Part shown: positions 1-11,999 of the stretch, in pieces | Layout: every line of letters begins with the position of its first letter | How positions within the stretch are numbered: position 1 is the first letter of the stretch | Assembly: GCA_027943335.1 (NCBI GenBank) | Contig: BSBK01001113.1 | Location: 1,265,666 to 1,329,665, forward strand | DNA length: 64,000 bases | Direction of reading: 5' to 3' | DNA from: Chamaecyparis obtusa | Taxonomy: Eukaryota; Streptophyta; Pinopsida; Cupressales; Cupressaceae | The notes under the pieces: model-generated | What the model was told of the DNA's origin: nothing | Database searches by the model: none | What the model saw: the letters and a program-made list of their open reading frames with translations, nothing else | Position numbers and translations under genes: made by a program

Positions 1-305
1 AAAAGATAATATTTCAAGAACTATAATAAACAAAAAATAATAGTTTTAAATTTAACAAATTTATCGATTCAAACAAAATTAGCCTGAAACCAAACTAACC
101 TACCTTAAAACCTTTAACAAAATTTATTTTTAAAGCATAACGCTTTATAAAATATTAATACAATTATATTTTTTAATTTCTCCTTTAATAATAAACTAAA
201 ATATGTTTGGAATTTTTCTTTTACACATGTTGTAATAATGGAAGGTTAACAAACTGGCAATCCAATGTTTGAGTAACTCATGTTCTATCATCCCTACATG
301 CAAAT
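1..305. other. AT-rich non-coding stretch
   Basis: No coding frame, RNA gene or repeat could be supported here. The sequence is AT-rich and runs up to the LTR that starts at 306. Confidence 0.5.
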
Positions 306-572
306 TGTAAGTTTTAATCGTGCACATAAAATTAATAAACATAACTAAGACAACAATAGAGAAATATAACAAAACACATAACACGAGATTATAGTGGTTC
401 AGAAAATTTGTCTACATCCACTTTCAAAGAAGGAAAATCTCTTATTAATGCTTAACCAATTTACAATACATTCATGGTGTGTATACATCTACTAATACAC
501 ATATATACAACTATCAAAAGAAGAGGCGAGAATGGGAAAGGTCATGTGACTGTTGGGCTTCATATCCCAACA
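306..572 (-). repeat. 3' LTR of a small Ty1-copia-like element
   Basis: A 267-bp segment that, read on the minus strand, begins TGTTGGGATATG and ends TTACA. It is repeated in direct orientation at 3385-3646 with clear similarity along nearly its whole length, for example the shared block AACATAACTAAGACAACAAT. On the minus strand it is preceded by a purine-rich tract (AAGTGTGAGAT) at about 573-584, the normal place of a polypurine tract. Together with the primer-binding site beside the other copy, this marks it as the downstream LTR of a minus-strand element. Confidence 0.75.
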
Positions 573-3384
573 ATCTCACACTTGAAGTCCAATTGATACA
601 ACCATGAATAATAATCTCCATTTTTTATCAGATTAAAAATAATATAACATCATAATACCTTTAATTATAACTTTTACAAGTGTAAACTCACCCATTTTAC
701 AGGTGTAAACTCACCCATAGATCCATTATCAGAATCAAATTCACCTCTTTGTCCCAAATTTTCTGATATATCTTTCGCTAGTTTAGCTTGACCTACTGTA
801 CACTCAATCTAAATACGTATCACCATTTTCCATACTTTTGCCTTTCTACGGGCTTTACCTGATTACCCATCATTTGCACCAATAATTGGAGGCCATAGAA
901 GATACTCAGTACAAAAATATGCAATACATAGTGCACAATGTGGTGGTTCCCTAATAAAACTATCACCGATGAATATTCCTGTGTGACTGAAGATACTGGA
1001 GGAGTGCTAGATATACAAACATAGCATATAAACATCTGTTGAATTTGCGGAGCTATGAGATAGGTGTACTCATACTGGGAGCCAAAAAACATGACTAGAG
1101 ATTTCAAACCTTACCTTAGCTCCTCAACAACACCATCCACATATCTTCGAAGGAAACCACTCAGAAACCAATTAATGAATTCATTTCCATGCATTCTTAG
1201 TAAAGAAACGAGCCCAAACAGAGCATTTGCATATGCAATGAGTCGTTGAGGCTCTTACTTCATTGCAAGAAGTCCTTATGGAAATGCGACCTCCTTTTGG
1301 TAATTGTGTTCATAAGCAATAGCCACTTCATAAAATTCACTTCTTATACAACCGATGGTAGTTCTGACATTCTCTGTCTTCATGGTCGGTGCTGCTCATG
1401 GCTGTTGCACAGTTGCCATTTTTAACTTCTTCCAAAAGTTAGTAGAGGTCCTGTGAAAGCCCTCTGACATAATGGTAGTATGGGCACCTTTAGACATTTT
1501 TTTCACGCACTGTTTAAGAATCACACCGGCAATGACAAAAAATGTGAGGAAACCTCCAACACGATATTCATCCCAATGAATGACACGTCCACTAGCTGCT
1601 CCAATACAACCTATTTCATCCTTAATCTATCACCGGATTTTCACCTTCCCATCCACTCCAGTATCATGCTTACGACTAATTTCCAAGGCAACCGTGGGAT
1701 CAAAGAAGCAAGTAATCGCATGAAATGATTGCACACTAGGAAGGACTAAAATCTTGATTTTCCGCCTGATAATTCCATCCACTTCCATAAACATGCTCTA
1801 CTAATCTTCCCAATTACACACACACTGTAACGTATGTAAAGGATTCAAAGTGGCTTCGAAGTTTTCCAAAAGACCAACAACGTCTTCTGATTGAACTCGT
1901 CTGAAATTGGACAACGTTTCTTTCTAATTTGACCTATCTTTTTCCTGATTTTATGAGTTGTCACATCCACCAATCCTAGGTGTGGCATCTGGAGCATCCC
2001 AATCCGGATAATCATGTATCGATTTAGATATCTCAATCTCAAACAACTCCCACTCAAACCCAAGTCTAAAAATACTCTATCTCGAAATAATTAGTCGTTT
2101 GTTCTCTAAATTTGATTTCTTTTTACCTTTCTGTGTTACAGCTACAATTTGTGCCCTCAGTTCCATCTCACGATCTCATAGTTCTCGAGAATTCTTAAAA
2201 TCTTGTCCTTGAACAACACCATTGTTCTCTTTGGCGATTTGTGTCAGGTGTTTTTCAAGGCATAGGTTCACACGAGAGATACTCATGGGTTTTTGAGACA
2301 CCCCATTTGTACCAGCACCATTGCTACTTCTCCTACTGTTGGCAACAACAAAGTGATTCCTAGCTTTATCGATGTTGGTGGGCTCTCGGTTGATGACCAG
2401 GCTCTCTCTAGATGATATGAGATCACGTCTCTACCACTAGAGCCAAGGACAATGGATTTAGTCAAGCTGAGCGATGGTATGACCGTCTCTATCATGATGG
2501 TGGTGGCTATTGTTGTCGCCACTCCATTACACAACCTATAGACTCAGTGGCTCCTGTTGGGCAACGACTTCTTGCCAGTTGGAAAAGAGGTGCCGTAGCT
2601 CCTCCATCCTAGGAGAAAAGTTACAACATAATTTTTTCTTGAAGTCCATCTGTCTGAAACTCATCCTTTCTTTGCTATTGGTCTTGGCGCCACTATGCTC
2701 CTCCTTCACAAGTGACTTGGACTCTTCACTTTCCAAATATTCTTCGATGAAAATTGCTCTGTATTTTCTTTTACTTAAATCATCTACTCCATCTATTTCC
2801 ATTGGAACAATTTCACATTCAATAGAACAAAATCTTTCCTCACGAGATACTATTTTAAATTTCTTAAAATCAGAGTTTTTAATTTCTATTTCCCTATTTC
2901 TTACCTTTCGTTTTAGGTTCTTCTTTCTATCTTCCCGGTGAGGTGAATTCTTAGAAATTTCTTGTGCTAAAATTTTGTGCCATCATTGGGAATCGTTACC
3001 GCAACTCCCACTTCATTTTGATTCTCTAACAAATATAAACTATCCAATCTGCTTCCTTTTACAATTACTAAGGATCATTTCATCACCTTCCACTTATTAG
3101 ATTCTAACCTAACATTAAATTCTTGAGAAAACAATTCTCCAACGTAAACTGAATTATTTTGAAGTTGGGGAACATATTTTACATCCCGCAACAACCAACT
3201 ATTTCTATTGGTTAGTTTTAGCAAAACATCTACTTTTCCAACAATATTAAGAAATTTATTATCTGTGAGAAATAGCTTACCAAAATTGCCGCTTTGAAAG
3301 GTTTTGAAAAAATGTAGTAGTCAAAATAAGAGGATGTCGTGTTCCATATATGCTCCTTGGTTTCAACTAAGTTCTGATACCAAT
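573..3384 (-). mobile_element. Interior of a degenerate Ty1-copia-like element with unrecognised content
   Basis: About 2.8 kb lies between the two LTRs, too short for a full copia gag-pol. Near the 5' end on the minus strand (roughly 3260-2990) a broken frame reads like the segment between copia protease and the GAG-pre-integrase domain, with RDVKYVPQL followed after a stop by SLVIVKGSRLDSLYLLEN. The rest does not look like reverse transcriptase or integrase. It holds several broken minus-strand frames: 2802-2536 (88 residues, charged, with YRAIFIEEYLESEESKSL), 2534-2283, 2062-1845 and 1107-820. I do not recognise these; they could be captured host exons or very decayed element sequence. No frame is intact. 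Confidence 0.55.
3371..3384 (-). other. Primer-binding site (initiator Met-tRNA type)
   Basis: On the minus strand the LTR end ...ACA is followed after two bases by TTGGTATCAGAAC. This closely matches the 3' end complement of plant initiator methionine tRNA (TGGTATCAGAGC), the usual primer of Ty1-copia elements. It fixes the element's orientation as minus. Confidence 0.75.
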
Positions 3385-3646
3385 TGTATGTTTTAATCGA
3401 GAAGATGAAATTAATAAACATAACTAAGACAACAATAGAGAAATAGAACAAAACACATAACACAACAAATTATAAAGGTTCGGCAAATTTGTCTACATCT
3501 ACTTTCAAAGTAGGGAAATCTCTTATTAACACTTAACCAATTTACAATACATTCATGGACTATACACATCTATTTATACACACATATATAGCTATCAAAA
3601 GAAGAGGTGAGAATGGGAAAGGTCATGTGACCTTTGGGTCTCATAG
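3385..3646 (-). repeat. 5' LTR of the same element
   Basis: Direct copy of 306-572. On the plus strand it starts TGTATGTTTTAATCG next to the primer-binding site. The outer end has decayed: the last ten or so bases (expected TATCCCAACA) are no longer alignable, so 3646 is approximate. No target-site duplication could be identified. Confidence 0.7.
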
Positions 3647-4555
3647 TACAGTAGCACAGTTCACTTTGTTGAAAGGAGAGAATATTATCAATGTTATATA
3701 GTACTACAATTCACTCTATACAAACAAGAGAATTATTAGCAATGTACAGCTACACAATTCACACTATAAAAAGGAACGAATAATATTTACAGTATACATT
3801 ATTACAACACATTCTTTGTAAAAAAAGTGGAGGCCCTAATCAATTCAATGAAAATTACACCATTGCAGATAGAACTGACACATTTTTTTTAAAGGACACG
3901 GCTAAGCTCCCTACAAAATGTATTATTGACCAAATTGCAAAAATCAGAAAACACAACAGATTTTCGTATAATTTTGAGCATCTTTCTTCATGATCTGCAT
4001 ATTTTGTGGTCGAAAATCCAGCTTATCCCGTGCCATTTTAAAATATTAGGAAAGAAACACACAATTTGTACCAAATTTGTTTTCTTTAGAAAACCAATAT
4101 CACTTCCTAGACACGTGAGATTTTAAATAAGTAAATCTTCATAATTTCTGATAAATAAATTTTTAATTTGAATTTGATGGTGTAAATAATTTTTCCTATC
4201 ATCATTTGAGATCATGCAATATGATCCATCTTGAAATGAAGTACCTATAAAAGTGAGAGTTTACTTATTATTTTTTAACCTAGATTTATCCGATCAGTTG
4301 GTGCACCTTTCTTTTTTCTAATCCCCTAAAAAAATCTACAGCAACGGCCCCAATTTCATCCAATTTGTTCCCTATATCAAGAAAATAGCCAAATGTGTTG
4401 TGGAAAGAAGATAATCACAAATTTTACTAAGAATTTTTTTAGGGTAAGAGCGGATACTAGCATTAATGACATTAGAATATTTAGATATAAGCTTCCTGAA
4501 GATCATGTAATACTTTTACCTATTTTGAACAAAAAAATCTGCTCAAAAACCTAAA
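3647..4555. other. AT-rich non-coding stretch
   Basis: No gene is supported. The segment around 3935-4020 weakly resembles 61440-61520 (shared blocks AAATCAGAAAA and CATGATCTGCATATT or CATCATCTGCATATT), hinting at an old dispersed repeat. The short open frame at 3926-4126 shows no domain. Confidence 0.4.
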
Positions 4556-5130
4556 TTAAAAATGTGCAAGAAAAAAAGTAACGAATAGGTCTTTTACTTG
4601 TTTGGAATAGAAAATATTCTCGAAAACCCAATTTAAAAAGTGTGCAAGAAAGAAGAAGTAACAAACAAGTAAATTTACCTTCAACTGGGACGTAACGTTG
4701 TCAATATTCTGAGGAATCACCTCATTGTTAATTTGGCGTAGTGTAAGATTGGCAGTGAAGGTTTGAAAAATGTCAGTTTGGTCTATATCAATTGTATACA
4801 CCCCTTTCTCGAAAGCCTACTATGGTGGAATGAGGTTGCTCTCATTCTCACCTGCCATAAAAATCTTCTTAATCTCAAAAGTTAAAATACGATAACAGAG
4901 ACTAGGTACGTGAACTTGTTTGCAGATGCCACTTACCCACCATTATTTATTGGCAATCTTGGAAAGACCTAGACTTGTGAATATAAGAAAATAAGAGAAG
5001 GTACTTTTTGCAAGAAAAACTTTGTTGTTGTTAGAAAATGTCATTTGGTACTGGAAACCTGCAAATTTCGTAGCAGTACCTTCGAAACCTCTTCTCCTAC
5101 AACGAACTGCCAAAGATCTCACAAGTGTGT
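4556..5130 (-). pseudogene. Exon-like relic, unrecognised protein
   Basis: On the minus strand a short frame at about 4851-4680 reads MAGENESNLIPP, then a stop, then FEKGVYTIDIDQTDIFQTF and a further 30 residues ending just before GTAAAT, which resembles a splice donor. A second frame upstream (about 5120-4930) contains VRSLAVRCRRRGFEGTATKF. The pieces look more protein-like than the flanking AT-rich DNA, and could be first exons of a broken gene. I do not recognise the family and there is no intact frame. Confidence 0.25.
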
Positions 5131-5785
5131 TCTCGCGCTTTGGAATTTGTAATTTTTTATGATAATCTCTTCACTGTTTCTATCCCAGTCAAATAAAAAA
5201 TAAATATTTTTAATATATGTTAAACTTTAAAAAAAAAACATGTACTTTTGTTAACTTAAACATAGCATTAAATAGAAACTAACAAAAATCTGAACTATGA
5301 TTGGTCAGCGCTAGTAATGTTTAATCACTAGTTAAGACACGAGGTCTGACCAATAGTTTTTAAAAATCTTAATTTGTAATCAAACAAAAAATAATTTCTC
5401 ATAAAATTAATAAAATAATGAAACAATTTTTATTTCTTCCAATCTCTTTCAAATCATTTGCAAAGAATTTTAGAAACATTATGTATCTACATAGACACAC
5501 ATATACATATATACAAAAGAAAAACAAGAATGAATAATTCAAAAATTGTTAGGGGTAAGATGTGAAATCTCATTCCATTGAAGGAATATATTTATTGGAT
5601 AGATAAAATCAGATATATATATTTTATGAAGAAAGAAAAGCATCACAACATTGTTCATATAAATTAACGTCATAATTTTATTAATTAAGTAAATTAAATT
5701 CAATATTAAATTTATATTTTTTTATAAGTTTTGTTGGTTTCATTGATTTTTTAATTTTGTAAAATAATTTTTGTTCTTTGTATAC
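5131..5785. other. AT-rich non-coding stretch
   Basis: No coding frame or structured repeat supported. Confidence 0.4.
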
Positions 5786-6115
5786 TTAATTTTTTTTTAA
5801 ATTAAAGCAAAAACATGTTTTATAGGGACCCAAAACCCAAAAGTTACAAAATCAAATAAGGCATTAAGTTCACCAAAAATTAGCAACTAAAATAAAAAGG
5901 GGGAACAAACACCCCAGACCAGCTAAAACCTACAACAAAGGAAACATAAAGAGAACCTGAAAAATCAACCAACTACTACCATCCTTTCAGAATCTGGATT
6001 GAGTCTTCCATCTTTTTCTCCAGCTCTATCATTTTTTTAGATTCTCCTGGATAAGCAAAATCTCCTTACTGGAAGAGGTATTATGGCTCATCTTTACTCT
6101 TGTATATTTATTTTT
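5786..6115 (-). mobile_element. Possible LINE 3' end remnant
   Basis: Read on the minus strand this contains a short coding-like stretch (MIELEKKMEDSIQILKGW) followed by a T-rich untranslated tract with TTTTGGGTTTTGGGTCCCTA. That resembles the C-terminus and 3' UTR of plant L1-type LINEs. The assignment rests on general similarity and position beside other LINE debris, and no poly(A) tail could be delimited. Confidence 0.3.
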
Positions 6116-6189
6116 TTAGTAGTATTATACTTAATAGTATATTTATTTAATCATTAATTAAATAAATTTTATTTAATTAATGATGTTCT

Positions 6190-7990
6190 TCACCTAAACT
6201 CTAAGATGGCTCTGCAATGCGGTCTGAGTCCTACAAGAGCTGGGGCTAAGGTTTCTCTTTCCCTGTCCAAAAACAAGGCGAACTCTCCTAGTTTGCTTGC
6301 CCCACCCTGACTCGACTTCTAGGTAAAAACTATAGGAATTGGAAAAGAAAGGGATCAAACCTTCTATGGTGAATGCAAAGGAAAGTTTCTAAATTTGAAA
6401 ATGGGGACTCCTTGCACCATCATTCTGCACAACGGTTAGCTCCTCAGAGGAATTCCACTGTGAGACAAACGCAAGATAACAAGAATGAGGATGGGAAAGA
6501 GGACCCATAATGTGGCTCCCTAGGATAGATTGACAACACATGGAAGTAACTTGTGGGTGTCACTGTCAACACTAAAATAGTGGAGATTATATTTAGAACC
6601 AACGATACCCATGTTGGACATATGGGTTCCAGGAATCGGGGGTCTCAAGATGGCCCCTTGAAACCTGAGAGATTGGAGCAGGCATGGCTATAGAGTTCCT
6701 CATAGAGTTTTTCTGTGACTCCATATACCAAGAAATTTAATTTATATGTAGCAGCAAATGAGGAGGTAGAGTATAATCTTGCCATTTTTTCTAAGATAGC
6801 TTTGATTGGTTGGTTTAGAGGTCTTTGGCCCAGCTTGTAGGAGTTGCATGCTTGATAACTGATAACTAGGATCCCATGCTTACAGGTTGTGTTCAAATTT
6901 ATCCTTCTAAAAAAGGTTTTTTATTGTGGTTTTTGAAAATATTGAGAATAGAAATAAGATACCGTGTGAGCATTTCTAATGTTAGGAAGAAAAATACCTA
7001 TTGATGCTAAAACCCTAGCACCCAGATTTTTGTCAGAACTCTGAATCCTTCTACAAGATTCCAATCTTGGTTAGACTCCCCAATTTACCTCTTCATTTTT
7101 AGTTTGGCTCATGTTTGGAGGCAATTGGGGATTCATTGGGGGATTTTCTAATGGTTGATGAGGATTCTTCAAATCTTTTTGATTCAACCTATACAAACAT
7201 ATTAGTGGAAATGGATATTTCTGATGGGCTACTTGTAGAAATTATGATTAAAACTTCCAAAGACTATTGGGTGCAGACATTGGACTATGAAGAATCACAT
7301 CATATGCAGGAGATGTTTCTAAATAGGTCACATGGCTACAAAATGTGACAAAGTGACTACACAGAAGAATGATTCTTGGTGGAAATATGTCACTTTCAAT
7401 ATTACATGGTTGAAAAGAAAGGAGAGAAAAAAAAGGGTTTTTATGAGGTTGTCATGGGGGAATAGATTCAAAAAACTTCAAGGCCCTCTTTGTAGGATGA
7501 ACAACCAAAAATGTAGAACAAAATTATGTATTCGAAAGGGATTGGTAGGGACTTGTAGAAAAACAATGGTGCAACCGTGCTAGAAGGCACAAAGAAGTGC
7601 AGGTCATCTGTACTTGTGGTGACTCTAGATGGAGAAGATAAGCTCTAATAGGAGAATTCAAATATTGAGGATCATAAGCTACTTCCCAATAACACTACTG
7701 TCTGGGAGAATGAGACATCTAGAATTGAAGATGATTGACACACTATCAAAAGAAAAAAGAAGAGGAAAGAAAATGTTGCTCCATTTGATGACTCTACGAT
7801 TTCACTCTAAGGGAAGGGGTACCCTCAAGAATCAATAGTTGTACTTATATTGGTTTGTTTTATTTGGATGGTGATCTATTAATGTATCCCATTGTTATTT
7901 CCATTCCAGGGATGGTAGTACCTTCTTCTATTGCTACCCTTGGTTCGGGCCAATCTTTCATGTTCAACTTTTGATATTATAAAATAAACT
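6190..7990 (+). pseudogene. LINE ORF1-like DUF4283/zinc-knuckle protein, broken (copy A)
   Basis: Plus-strand frames joined across stops give a DUF4283-type nucleic-acid-binding protein. From about 6725 it reads LYVAANEEVEYNLAIFSKIA, LIGWFRGLWPSL and, near 6870, TGCVQIYPSKKGF. It continues at 7115-7300 with EAIGDSLGDFLMVDEDSSNL and ILVEMDISDG. At 7306-7347 a CCHC zinc knuckle reads C-R-R-C-F-stop-I-G-H-M-A-T-K-C, complete except for the in-frame stop. Such proteins are typical of plant L1-type LINE ORF1 and bind nucleic acid. A paralogue lies at 54.8-56.0 kb and shares even the 3' tail (GGTAGTA then CTACCCTTGGTTC near 7912-7952). Multiple stops and frameshifts make it a pseudogene. Whether it belongs to a LINE or to a retroposed DUF4283 gene cannot be settled from sequence alone. 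Confidence 0.65.
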
Positions 7991-9285
7991 TTTCACCAAT
8001 AAAGAGAATAATATATTTATAATTAATCATAAATAAATTATTTTATAAATATATTTACACATTTTAATCAGTACATATATATATTTATTTATTTTAATTG
8101 AAGAAGATTTGAACTACCTACCATTTAGGTGCTTACAAAATATTTGTTTAAAAAAATATACTTATATTTAGTATATTGAGATATTACTTATAAATATATT
8201 TCTAAATAATTAACTAGAAATTATAATATACTTATAATTATATTAACAATTATAAATATTATTTATGTTTTTTATTTTCATTTATTATACACATAATTAA
8301 AATATAAAAAATTCTAAACATAAAATTAAATAGAAAAATGAATAAAATAAATAATTTTCATGACATAAAAATCTATTTTGATTTTGTTTTCTATTATTTT
8401 TAATGATAAAAATTAAATAATATTTATTTATAATTTTCTAAATAAATATAACAATATATTTATATCTTTAAAATAAAAAAATATTTTAACTCACTCTATC
8501 TTAATGTTTTTCCAAATTAATAAATAAGACTAGTGCAACTGTGCATGTCAGGGCATATCAGAAATGATAATACTATTGATGGGACAAGCAAGTTATGTTG
8601 TTGGCATGTCATGACATTGGGGCATGAGCATAGTAGATATAGTCATTATATATTCAATTGTTTTTATTTTCTGATTATGTTTCCTGTTAACTGTAAATTC
8701 ATTTTTATTTTTCACTCATGTTCTTGTTCATTGTTAGTGGGAGCATGTTTGAAGTTTTTTTTTAGGGAAGCTAAACTTTTTTGTGCATAATTTAATGTAT
8801 TCCACTACCTAGGGGAGAGGAGCCAATACTTGAATGCATTCCAATGGTTGTGATAGTAGTTGTTAATTCAATACCCACACTTTTCTGATTTAGTATCCAA
8901 TATTTTTAACAGCATTGCACTAATAGTTGTGGCTATAAAGTTATTTTTTCTAACATGATGACTACCCATAATTGAATGAAATGTATCCCTTATTCTAAAA
9001 ATAAACCACTCATGTAATGCCACATCACCTGAAGTATGGTGGTCCCTAGTGCACTATGACTGGTCTCACTTATTTTTTGGATTGTTTTTTGCATTATATT
9101 TGATGATGTGGTCCTTAAACCTTAGTTATAAATAGGGGACTTTCCAAGTAAGTTATAAAAAATGGGAGTGATTTGAAATTTTGACACAAGATTTTGAGAA
9201 GCGCAAAGTTATGGTGCTCTCTACTATTTTTTGACCTAACCTCACTATCCATGGTGGAAAAGAAATCTCAAAAAATCATGTCAGA
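7991..9285. other. Very AT-rich non-coding stretch
   Basis: Dominated by A/T runs, particularly 7990-8520. The frame at 8533-8790 shows no domain or composition suggesting a real protein. Nothing else is recognised. Confidence 0.45.
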
Positions 9286-9289
9286 AATT

Positions 9290-11090
9290 TTGAATACAGT
9301 TAGCAAATATTAGGTAACTATTTTTTTATATTCCCTCTTTAATATTCCCTCAAATTTTTCTAATGTAATTGAGAAAATTTAGAAATGGTTCTTATGGTTG
9401 GGGGTAGAAGAGAAAAAATGATTTATCCTCCTTACTTGGGACAATGTTTGTAAACCCAAGAAGTAGGGAGGCCTTAGAATTAGAAGTGTAAGGACCATCA
9501 ATAAGGCTTTGTTAGCTTAGCAGATTTGGTGAACCTATGGAGAAAAGAGGGAATGAAACCAGATATGGAAGAACAAGTACCTATACAACTTCTCTTCACG
9601 AGATGAATTTATTCACTCTCCTATGTCCCCCCCAGGTCTTTCATTTGGAAAAATATTGTGAACATTAAAAATATCATTACTTTAAGAATGAGATGGAAGG
9701 TTGGGAATGGTAGAAGAATTATTTTCTAGGAAGATAGATGGCTATTTGATCAACCTTTATGCCATTTTCCTATCCTCTCCCCTTTCATAGAAATTTGCAA
9801 GGCCTACTTTATCTCCTTAATGAGGGACTATTGTCGAGATCAGAATTGGGTTGATCTTTCTATTATTGATATTGCTCTTCTTCCTATTCAAAAATTGTTT
9901 TTTGCTTGGTCTATTAAACAGGAATTTGACGACCTCATTATCTTGTCGAGTTCCCCATATGGATTCTTCTCAGTGCCTTCTCATATTTTATTGTTTTCGT
10001 TGTCCCCTGGTCCTCCACCTTTTTGGCCAAAGTCATGGGGGAAGTTTCTCATTCCTAAAATCAACATTTTTTTTCTAGATGTTTTTGTAAAATAAAGTTC
10101 TTACTACTAAAAATCTCTTTAAAAGAGGATTCTATTTTCCCAACAGGTGCTATTTATGTATGGAAGTGGAAGAATCTATCTCTTATTTACTATTCCATTC
10201 TAACTATTTGAGGGAGATTAGGTGAAGAACTCTCCAAATATGGAACCTATGCTAGGTGTTTCCTATGTCCATCCAAGACTTCTTCTTTCAATGGTCTTGC
10301 CCTTCTTCCCATCATTTGATTAAAGTTTTGTGGTATTTCATTTATATCCTCATATGATATGGGGCCAATGAAAAGAGAGAAATAATATAATTTTTAGGGA
10401 GACAGATATTCCCCCTAATATGGTGGCTAAGAAAGTCTTCACAGGTATAGTCGAGATTGCTAACCTTCTTCTAGCTGATTTGAGTAAAAAACCTATGTTT
10501 CTTGCAAGGAGGAAGATATCAAAATCTTGAAAGAGTGGAAGTTCAAAATTGATATTTCAAAATCTATGAGCAAAGTCAAGAATAGTAGAGAAGGTTTGGT
10601 TTGGCTCTATCCTCTTGTTGGATGGGTAAAAATTAATTTTGATAGGGTGAAGGTTTGGTTTGGCTCTATCCTCTTGTTGGATGGGTAAAAATTAACTTTG
10701 ATAGGGTAAGTAAGGGGAATCCTAGGTCGGCTGAGTGTGGGGGACTGATAAGAGATGAGAATGACATGTATTTATGCAATGGTGCTTCCCTTGAGAGTTG
10801 AGTGTAACTACCTCATAGAAGCCATGGGCACTTTTAAAAAATTAAAGATTTCTAAAATCCTAGACTATAGAAGAGTGTGGATTAAGGGTGATTCTAACAA
10901 TATAATGAAGTTTTTGAAGGGTAAATATAAGGCCTCTTGGATGGTTGATATATTATTGAAGAGTCGATGAGCATAATACAAACCTTTAAAAATTATCATA
11001 TAGCCCATGCTTATTGTGAAGTTAATAGTGTGGTCTATGGCCTAGCCAATCTTGGTGTCCACCTTAAGACTATTAGCACATGGTAATGGG
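9290..11090 (+). pseudogene. LINE ORF2 C-terminal relic: RT tail, zf-RVT and RNase H
   Basis: Broken plus-strand frames recover the C-terminal third of a plant non-LTR retrotransposon ORF2. At about 9310-9500 the RT thumb/connection reads LYSLFNIPSNF, FLW, then LLTWDNVCKPKK and GGLRIRSVRTINKALLA. At 9650-10080 follows the zf-RVT region with GNGRRIIFWEDRWLF. From about 10685 an RNase H domain appears: WVKINFD, SKGNPRSAECGGLIRDEND, EAMGTF and VWIKGDSNNIMKFLKG. RNase H removes RNA from RNA-DNA hybrids. The endonuclease and RT catalytic core are absent, consistent with a fragmented insertion. Stops and frameshifts are numerous, and a 59-bp tandem duplication interrupts the RNase H start. Confidence 0.8.
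10590..10707 (+). repeat. 59-bp tandem duplication inside the LINE RNase H region
   Basis: Two adjacent copies (10590-10648 and 10649-10707) start GAAGGTTTGGTTTGGC and end TTTTGATAGGGT or TTTGATAGGGT; I saw a single mismatch between them. The second copy continues into the RNase H frame. The near identity implies the duplication is much younger than the decayed LINE around it. Confidence 0.9.
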
Positions 11091-11349
11091 AGTTTAATAT
11101 GATTAATTACATTTTATCTTTCCTTAGATTTGATCAGATTAATTGAAAAGTTGGAAGAATACTAATTAATGATAAAAATGACACTTGGTAATTTTTGTAT
11201 TAGTGCACTAGAGGTGGAAATCATCCGAAAGAGTAGAAGATAATTATTACTACTGATCAGTCATACATTTTGTGGTTGATTTTTTTCCTTTTTGGATTGT
11301 TTTCTTTTTATTTGGCTTAACTTTGTACTTTCCATTATTTGAGCTCTAT

Positions 11350-11940
11350 TTTATTTGCGCGAAGATGGGTGGTGATATGAGAAGGGTGGAACTGATTAGC
11401 TGAGATGAGTGGAAGAACAATGCTACAATTTGGTGTCTTCTAGAAAGGGGGGAGTTACCCCCTACTTGGAAAATATCCATGTCTATGATAGGTAAATTAC
11501 CATGATCTTTGTCCAAGAATGGAGTAATAGCCAGATGACTTTGTTTGGCCAGGAGGTCGTGATTGATGAAAATATGATAGCATAAGTGACTGGCCTTCCC
11601 GTGGATGGTATCAAGTTCTTCAAAGATGGGAATATGTCAAATAGAATAGTGAAGAAGTTTCCAAAAGTTGATAAAGAGAGGGAGGATCTGGTTAAAGGTA
11701 ACAATTCCTACATTGAGCCTAAGAAAATTAAACTTATTTGGAGAGAATTTTTTAAACCTATCATAGAGTATTTCAACCTTGATGGGAGATTTACTAGGGT
11801 GTATGGTTATCATCTTATTTTTCTCAATCACTTTAAACATAGGGTTTTTATCTATTTTCCCTTATTATTACTTTTTGCACTTAAAGCTGATAAACTACAA
11901 CTGATTGAATATCTTGAGGGAAATGGGATGGATATTTGAA
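11350..11940 (+). pseudogene. Fragment resembling a plant transposon protein
   Basis: Plus-strand frames contain QMTLFGQEVVIDENMIA, a stop, VTGLPVDGIKFFKDGN and, in the 117-residue open segment 11586-11939, WREFFKPIIEYFNLDGRFTR and YGYHLIFLNHF. The pattern (a FGQEV..DE..IA.VTGLP block, then a DGR...YHL block) is reminiscent of the poorly characterised 'putative plant transposon protein' domains common in gypsy-rich plant genomes. No catalytic function can be inferred. It sits between LINE debris and the copia LTR and has at least one stop. Confidence 0.35.
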
Positions 11941-11999
11941 AGACAGTGATTGATGATCACCGAGCTAATAAAGTACATGTAAGATATTAAATCAGTTAA

